Assembly (NCBI GenBank): GCA_937922745.1
Contig: CALAJO010000025.1
Location: forward strand, 1-64,000
Direction: 5' to 3'
From: an uncultured cyanobacterium
GTDB taxonomy: Bacteria; Cyanobacteriota; Vampirovibrionia; Vampirovibrionales; JAGQHJ01
Length of the DNA: 64,000 nt
The notes under the pieces were generated by a model, which was not told the origin of the DNA, did no database searches, and was given only the letters and a program-made list of their open reading frames with translations. This document shows, in pieces, positions 58,852 to 64,000 of this stretch (position 1 is the stretch's first letter; each line of letters starts with the position of its first letter). A program made the translations under genes and the position numbers.

Positions 58852-60825
58852 ATGGGGGCGGAAGGGATGTTACCGCGGATGAGAACGGATATGGAGACGA
58901 CCACTTTACAGCCTGTAATATCGTGCGCTTGCCAATTTATTTCCCTGCCCACCGCTACGGATGAGGAGGCCTGCCTGCTTCCCCGCATTCAGTCCCTGTT
59001 GCAAGAGGGCACAGCGTTATCCGAGATTCTGGTGGTTTGCCCGGATGCGGGTGTGGCCCAGCTGTGGTCTGAACGACTCAGGCTCCACCAACTCCCGGTT
59101 TGGGGACAGCCTGACGCACAACTGGAACAGGATATGCTGCTGTTCAGACATCTGTTGCGCTGGCGATTACAGGTGAGTGCTTTGGAAGGCCAGCCTTTCG
59201 AGCAGGCCTATACGCATCCGGACAGCCTGGATACGATGATGCAGATCTTGCGGCTGGAGGGCATTCCCTATTCCTCCGTTAAAGCCCCTTATGCCCAGCT
59301 TAGAGAGGATGATCAGGTTGCATCCCTGCTTTCTCGCCTGGAACGGCTGTATCTGTTGCCGGCGGAAGATGGGCTTGGCTGGTTGCAACAGGCGTTAGCC
59401 CACCACCTGTTTGGTAACCGAGCGGATGCCTTTAACGCCATGATGCGGCAGTTTGCGGCAACGGTGGAAACGCAAGGGTTATCGCAATTTATCCCGCTTG
59501 AGGAAGTGCTTCACCAATTTGAACCATTCAAAGCCAATTTTGCCGTTAACCCTTACCCAGAGGGGATTCGGGTAGGCTCAATCGACGCGGCTGACGGTAT
59601 TGATGCAACCCATGTCTTGATTCCCCAGCTTCACAAGCTTTTTAAGCATCTCCAGCCAGAGTCGGCGTTCGCGCAGTTGAAAATGCTGGTTACCCAGGCA
59701 GAAAGCGTTATGGCAACCGTAACGGCTAGCGAATCCGTTTGGTGGGAAGAGGCCCAGGCTCGCCAATGGCTGGTTGAGAATAACTGGCAGGAAGTGGCGT
59801 GGAAGCCGGCCCAGCGATCTTTGCCGGCGTGGTTAAATACCGCTTCGCCATGGTTGGATTACCAGCCCGTAGAAGCCAGGCCCGTCCTGGATGATGGGCA
59901 AACGCTCGCCCTGTCCCCGTCGTCGATTGAAACTTACCTTACCTGCCCCCGGCGATTTTTCTACCAAACCCTGCTTCAGCTTTACGACGATGCCTCCTCG
60001 CCCCAGGCAACGGTTGGGATATTGATCCACCGGATCCTGGAGGTGTTCAACCGCAATTATGCAACGGCGGGCTACACGCTGGAAAACCTGATAGCGCTGA
60101 CCAATAGCCTCTTTGCCGAGAATGAAATGGGTTCGTTCGTACAAAAAGACTTGAACCTGTTAGCCGGCTTTAGTCCGTTGCAACGACAGCAGATCCACAG
60201 CCATATTTTGGCTTCATTCCAGGATATGGCAGCAAAGGGCTACTTCGAAATCCGGTTTGAGCAGTTGCATATCGAAACCGAATTGGAGATCCCGCTGCCG
60301 AGCAGCAGGCTTAACCTTTCCCTCAAGGGGCGTGCGGATTTGATTCGGGAAAAGCCGGATGACACCGTGGAGATTGTGGACTATAAAACAACCAAGGCCA
60401 AGTATACCAGCGTGGGTTACGACTACAACATCAAGCCGCTCCAGCAGGCGCTGGAAGCCCTGGATTGGGATGAACCGGATCCTCATGCCCGGTACGGCAG
60501 ACGGGAATACCAGCTCCCCCTGTACTGGTTGATGGCCCAGAACCTGCCCAGCTTTGAAGGCAAGCGAACCCATGTGACGCTTCAGACAGTCAGACCATCT
60601 GGGCCGGGAGGCACGGTAAATGGGGCCATTAGCCTGACGCTACAGCATGTGGACTTGCAGCAGGGCGCGGAGAATTTGCGTCTGCTCCTGGAAAAAGGAT
60701 TGGTTGAGCCTTTAGAAGCCTGTAGCGGTTTTGCCGCGCTGGGCAAGCGGGAGTTCAATTGCGGCGGGTGCAGCTACAACACCATCTGCGAAGGGCCCGC
60801 CCAAGGCGAAGAGGGGGACGAATGA
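58852..60825 (+). CDS. AddB-like nuclease with degenerate helicase part and Fe-S-type cysteines
   Basis: The 657-residue protein joins a degenerate UvrD-like C-terminal helicase region (residues about 20-330, with VGSIDAADGIDATHVLIP in place of motif V and LVTQAESVMATVTA in place of motif VI, no Walker A) to a PD-(D/E)XK nuclease (KGRADLI, then VEIVDYKTTK). C365 in YLTCPRRFFYQ and C637/C640/C646 in NCGGCSYNTIC match the four-cysteine iron-sulfur staple of AddB-type nucleases. Starts at 58852, 58867 or 58879 are possible; 58879 has GGAAGGG upstream. It overlaps the helicase gene by ATGA. Role: double-strand break resection, by inference. Confidence 0.75.
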   Translation: MGAEGMLPRMRTDMETTTLQPVISCACQFISLPTATDEEACLLPRIQSLLQEGTALSEILVVCPDAGVAQLWSERLRLHQLPVWGQPDAQLEQDMLLFRHLLRWRLQVSALEGQPFEQAYTHPDSLDTMMQILRLEGIPYSSVKAPYAQLREDDQVASLLSRLERLYLLPAEDGLGWLQQALAHHLFGNRADAFNAMMRQFAATVETQGLSQFIPLEEVLHQFEPFKANFAVNPYPEGIRVGSIDAADGIDATHVLIPQLHKLFKHLQPESAFAQLKMLVTQAESVMATVTASESVWWEEAQARQWLVENNWQEVAWKPAQRSLPAWLNTASPWLDYQPVEARPVLDDGQTLALSPSSIETYLTCPRRFFYQTLLQLYDDASSPQATVGILIHRILEVFNRNYATAGYTLENLIALTNSLFAENEMGSFVQKDLNLLAGFSPLQRQQIHSHILASFQDMAAKGYFEIRFEQLHIETELEIPLPSSRLNLSLKGRADLIREKPDDTVEIVDYKTTKAKYTSVGYDYNIKPLQQALEALDWDEPDPHARYGRREYQLPLYWLMAQNLPSFEGKRTHVTLQTVRPSGPGGTVNGAISLTLQHVDLQQGAENLRLLLEKGLVEPLEACSGFAALGKREFNCGGCSYNTICEGPAQGEEGDE

Positions 60826-63500
60826 AACAGCTTCTCCTCACGTTTCCCCAGGCGGATGCCCTGACGGAAGGGCTGAATGAAGAACAACTGGCTGCCGTAA
60901 TGTCGCCGGTTGATTCGGCAACGCAAGTGCTGGCCGGGGCCGGGACGGGCAAGACGGAACTGATTACCCGGCGGTTCGCCAAGCTGACCCGGGATTTAGC
61001 ATCCGGTGGCGATGAGGCGGATCCTACGGAGCGGCTCTGGGTTTCCACCTTTACGGACAAGGCGGCCCAGGAAATGCGCGAGCGGATTGCATCCTACCTT
61101 ATGCAGGCGTCCGGGATGCCTTTAAGCGGTAAGGCCTGGATTGGGACGTTTCATAGTTTGTGTAACCGCATCCTGCAACAGCAGATTGAGAAGTTGCCCC
61201 ATCTGGCGGAGTACCAGCTCTTGACGGATGTGGAGCTGGAGCTGCTCCGGGAGCGGCTCATCCAACTTCTGCTCCATGCGGATTCGGAAGCCCTGCAAGC
61301 GTTGCTGAACACCGATGAGCTTCCCTGCGATGGGCATTGCCTGGATCAGGATAACCTGGCGGCGCTGGATCTGGTGAATTACGAGGGCTTTTTTACCGAA
61401 GTTGTCTTTAACATCGTCCCTCGGCTGAAGGCTTCCGGCTTATCCCCACAGGCGTTTTACCATCAGGCCCGTGAGCAGGCCCGGCAACTGACCGGCCTGA
61501 TTGAAGGGATGCGTCCGCCGACACCGCTTGCGGAGCATGAGGACTACGCCGCTTATTGGGAGCGCCAGTTAAAGCCCATCAGCCACGATCGCTTCCACTT
61601 TATGCCGAACGACTGGCTTGTGGAGGTAGAAGCGCAAAAATCCCTCGCCAAGGGCAAGGAGCCTCCAACGGCCTTAGCCTTGATGCGGGAGCATTTGAAG
61701 GATTTCTACAAGCATGGCTACTTTGTGGCCTACAACGGCAGGAAGCGCTCTGCGCCCTTTTCCGAGCCTGTTGTGGACTTTAGCGAACAGCGGGCCATCC
61801 TGGCGTTGGAAGAAAAGCTCATTGAGATTGTGGCGGCCGTGTATGCCCTGTATCAGCGTTTGTTAAGGCTGGAGCGGGCTTGCGACTTTGACGACCTGAT
61901 CCAGGAAGTGATTGTGCTGCTGGAGAACCGTGCGGATGTAAGGCAGTACTACCAAAGGTTTTTTGCCCACTTTATGGTGGATGAATTCCAGGACTCCAAC
62001 GGCAGCCAGCTCCGGCTCATCCAGCTTTTAAGCGGCCATAACCCCCATATCACGGTGGTTGGAGATACCAAGCAATCCATCTACGGTTTCCGCTTTGCGG
62101 AGCCGGAAAACCTGCATGTCCTGTTCCAGGATATCCCGGCTGCGCGGTATATCCCATTAAAGACCAATTACCGCTCAATCAAGCCCATTCTGGATGTGGC
62201 CAACCGTGTGACGGCGATGATGTCGCTCCCCCAGGATGAATCCCTGCACCCTTGTGAAGCTAATACGGTTGAGTCACCACAGGCCGTTACCTGGTTGTCT
62301 CTGGCGCAAACAACCGCCGTGGGTGAAGCCAAGGGGACGGAAATTCGCTGGATTTCGGAAACCATTGCCCGCTTGTTAAGCCAGGATGCTTACGCCCCCA
62401 ATGATATCGCCGTCCTGGTCCGGGATCACCGCAAGGCCTTGCAGCTGGAAGCCGCGCTGGACCAATTCGGCATTCCCGCCATTCGGCAACGTAACCTGGG
62501 ATTTTTCCAGAATAATGTCATTCAGCAGGCAGTTTCACTATTAGAGCTGGCTGAAAACCCTCATCAGGATTTTGCTTTAATCACGCTGCTGCAACAAAAA
62601 CTCACACACCACGAACTTTATCGGCTCTCATTAATTCGCCAGAGTTTGAAACTGCATTTTGCCGCTACCAATTTTTCGTACTACGAAACCGTGAACCACT
62701 TGGTGCGCAATCCGGCGCAGGTTCCGCCCGATTTAAGTCATTTGATGGGGATTCTGGCCTTCCTGGTGGAAGCCCTGGATCAGTTCCAGATCCTGAAGCA
62801 CCAGCTTGGCCCGGAACATCTCTTCCTGGCGATGCTCCAGCGCTTCCCGCTCATCTCTGCGGCCGGGCTGGCGACGCCCAAGGGGCAAAAAGATTTCAGG
62901 CAATTGGAATTGTTGAAGAACATGCTTTTCCACTGGAGCAGCCGCTCCCGTGAGCCGTTAACGCTGGAGAACGCATTGGTGCTGATTCATCGCTACCAGG
63001 CTAAGAATGACCTGGATATCCCGGTGGCGGAAGAAGGATTTTACCAAAATGCCGTCCGATTGCTTACCATTCACGGTTCTAAAGGGCTGCAATTCCCCGT
63101 GGTTTTCTATGCCGGGGTGGATACCTACAAGAAAAGCCGCCACGAGGGTCAGCTGACGGTGGATCCCCAGTATCCCGGCAAAATGGGGTTTGGCTTGTTC
63201 CTGAACAAGTTTGGAAACGAAAAGACCCTGAAAAAACTGGTTTATGATATGGCTTGGAAAATCCCGCGCACGCAGGAAGAAGAGCTACGCTTGTTCTATG
63301 TCGGTGTCACTCGGGCGAAGGAGCGCCTGTACCTGTCTTCTTGGGGTCAGTCCTTTCCCTACATGAACCCTGTTTTCTTTGAGGATTTGCCGATCGGTGC
63401 CGTGACTGAAACCGATCTGGATTGGATGAGCATGGCGGAAAGGCGTCATCTGACACAACAATTCCAGGCGGAGTATTTCTATAACCCGCTGGAACCTTGA
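60822..63500 (+). CDS. UvrD/AddA-like superfamily 1 helicase without nuclease domain
   Basis: The 892-residue helicase has all SF1 motifs: Walker A AGAGTGKTELITRR, VSTFTDKAAQEMRERI, VDEFQDSNGSQ, VVGDTKQSIYGFRFAEP, TNYRSIKPIL, LLTIHGSKGLQFPVVFYAGV and LFYVGVTRAKERLYLSS. It stops soon after motif VI, so it lacks the nuclease domain that AddA carries at its end. The preceding gene supplies a nuclease with an inactive helicase half, so the pair looks like an AddAB variant with one motor and one nuclease. Translational coupling is shown by the ATGA overlap at 60822. Confidence 0.88.
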   Translation: MKQLLLTFPQADALTEGLNEEQLAAVMSPVDSATQVLAGAGTGKTELITRRFAKLTRDLASGGDEADPTERLWVSTFTDKAAQEMRERIASYLMQASGMPLSGKAWIGTFHSLCNRILQQQIEKLPHLAEYQLLTDVELELLRERLIQLLLHADSEALQALLNTDELPCDGHCLDQDNLAALDLVNYEGFFTEVVFNIVPRLKASGLSPQAFYHQAREQARQLTGLIEGMRPPTPLAEHEDYAAYWERQLKPISHDRFHFMPNDWLVEVEAQKSLAKGKEPPTALALMREHLKDFYKHGYFVAYNGRKRSAPFSEPVVDFSEQRAILALEEKLIEIVAAVYALYQRLLRLERACDFDDLIQEVIVLLENRADVRQYYQRFFAHFMVDEFQDSNGSQLRLIQLLSGHNPHITVVGDTKQSIYGFRFAEPENLHVLFQDIPAARYIPLKTNYRSIKPILDVANRVTAMMSLPQDESLHPCEANTVESPQAVTWLSLAQTTAVGEAKGTEIRWISETIARLLSQDAYAPNDIAVLVRDHRKALQLEAALDQFGIPAIRQRNLGFFQNNVIQQAVSLLELAENPHQDFALITLLQQKLTHHELYRLSLIRQSLKLHFAATNFSYYETVNHLVRNPAQVPPDLSHLMGILAFLVEALDQFQILKHQLGPEHLFLAMLQRFPLISAAGLATPKGQKDFRQLELLKNMLFHWSSRSREPLTLENALVLIHRYQAKNDLDIPVAEEGFYQNAVRLLTIHGSKGLQFPVVFYAGVDTYKKSRHEGQLTVDPQYPGKMGFGLFLNKFGNEKTLKKLVYDMAWKIPRTQEEELRLFYVGVTRAKERLYLSSWGQSFPYMNPVFFEDLPIGAVTETDLDWMSMAERRHLTQQFQAEYFYNPLEP

Positions 63501-63608
63501 TTCCACCTCGAAATCGATCTTGTCAAAATAAGTTTGAATTTAATTGCAATAATGTTGCATTAGTGATACGATAATCAAACATTGCACAGCACACTTGTTT
63601 GAGGATCG

Positions 63609-63875
63609 ATGTTTAGCCAAATCCTTCAAGCCGCCCATGATTCGGGCGGGGAAATTCTCGTACAGATTAAGGGGAATCCCTGTGAGCAGTATCGCGGGCG
63701 TATCCAGGATCTGACGGATCAGTTTTTCACTCTGTTCCATAGTGGGATGGCGGGCGGCGTCTTATGGGCATTTAAGCAAGAGGATATTGCCTTTTGCGGC
63801 TTAGTTGTGAATCCACCAGCTGATTTACCCCTGGGTTTCGTCCCGGAAGACCTGCCGAGCGATAAAGCCCCCTAA
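63609..63875 (+). CDS. Small beta-rich protein, possibly Sm-like
   Basis: The 88-residue protein has the strand pattern GGEILVQIKGN, YRGRIQDLTDQFFTLFHS, GVLWAFKQEDIAFCGLVV, resembling the five-strand Sm/LSM barrel (strand 2 G-x-[IL]-x-x-[LF], later loop). This is pattern recognition only. GAGG precedes the ATG by four bases. The tail is Pro/Asp-rich. It lies just before an RRM RNA-binding protein gene, which would fit an RNA-related role. Confidence 0.6.
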   Translation: MFSQILQAAHDSGGEILVQIKGNPCEQYRGRIQDLTDQFFTLFHSGMAGGVLWAFKQEDIAFCGLVVNPPADLPLGFVPEDLPSDKAP

Positions 63876-63947
63876 GGCTTGTTCCGAAGCGGCACAAGCC
63901 CGTATCAAGTTTACTCATTAACAACCTTAATAAAGAAAGGCCCCGCC

Positions 63948-64000
63948 ATGAAAGCAAAATTATTTGTCAGAAACCTTAGTTGGTCTGTAACGGAAGACGA
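63948..64000 (+). CDS. RRM RNA-binding protein, start only
   Basis: The final 53 bases encode MKAKLFVRNLSWSVTED, where KLFVRNLSW is the RNP2 strand of an RNA recognition motif. AGAAAGG lies seven bases before the ATG. The window ends within the first helix, so only the beginning is present; it resembles the small single-RRM proteins of cyanobacteria. Confidence 0.75.
   Translation, partial: MKAKLFVRNLSWSVTED

Noticed and set aside
1..64000. tRNA genes, rRNA genes, CRISPR arrays and prophage genes
   Set aside because: None was found by eye on either strand; intergenic gaps are short and hold no cloverleaf or repeat-spacer pattern.

Overview
The window looks like a chromosomal segment of a non-photosynthetic relative of Cyanobacteria (Vampirovibrionia/'Melainabacteria' type). 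The strongest evidence is the ATP synthase operon at 48944-54664. It has the cyanobacterial gene order, two different b-type stalk genes, a gamma subunit with the longer cyanobacterial-type middle region, and no beta or epsilon gene next to alpha. The cell envelope is Gram-negative: there are Lpt transport genes, a Kdo transferase, a Kdo-8-phosphate phosphatase, a Wza-type export protein and a TpsB outer-membrane barrel. No photosynthesis gene, rRNA, tRNA or CRISPR array was seen. The lineage assignment is inference.

Layout. 1-72 holds the cut-off start of an IS5-type transposase. 123-4681 is a stretch of small unrecognised proteins plus a TPR protein and a GNAT enzyme. It includes three tandem, diverged paralogues (3093-4681), the third of which carries an apparent +1 frameshift in an A6 run. 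4748-8873 holds a DnaJ-like chaperone and the lptA-lptB-lptF set. 9013-14637 holds housekeeping genes (smpB, ssb), a PdxA-family dehydrogenase overlapping a four-carbon acid sugar kinase, a cysteine-less molybdopterin-fold protein and a two-domain acetyltransferase. 15003-21755 is an exopolysaccharide operon (export protein, chain-length regulator, polymerase/ligase, two acyltransferase-like proteins). 22099-24656 holds a fused tandem pterin synthase with an SDR reductase, then RNase HIII.

24721-27727 has a divergent oligopeptide-binding lipoprotein and a sigma-70 factor. Between them is a perfect 18-bp inverted repeat made of two Fur-like boxes, one lying inside a sigma-70-like promoter. 27736-35643 holds a TpsB transporter, a putative papain-like protein, TPR, Gfo/Idh/MocA, alanine racemase and two unassigned proteins. 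35792-40481 holds a small coiled-coil family, YraN, a PilM-PilN fusion followed by PilO, a BI-1 membrane protein, Bcp peroxiredoxin and a DUF4149-like protein. 40485-46864 is rich in lineage-specific small proteins, a structured and terminator-ended non-coding stretch, kdsC, a TPR protein and an RTX-like protein. 47015-48856 holds waaA and yajQ. 48944-54664 is the ATP synthase operon. 54708-58749 holds envelope proteins, a phosphoesterase, precorrin-2 dehydrogenase and a polyprenyl diphosphate synthase. 58852-63500 is a two-gene AddAB-like helicase/nuclease unit. The right edge has a small Sm-like protein and the start of an RRM RNA-binding protein.

The most unusual material is the family of small proteins sharing short N-terminal signatures (FNP[VT] and [RH]F-x-[GA]), the three-gene paralogue array, the iron-box palindrome at the sigma gene, the structured intergenic RNA candidate and the GNCGE/DHE/LDPW protein. 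Apart from the ATP synthase, LPS/EPS, pilus and AddAB-like sets, neighbouring genes show little functional linkage.
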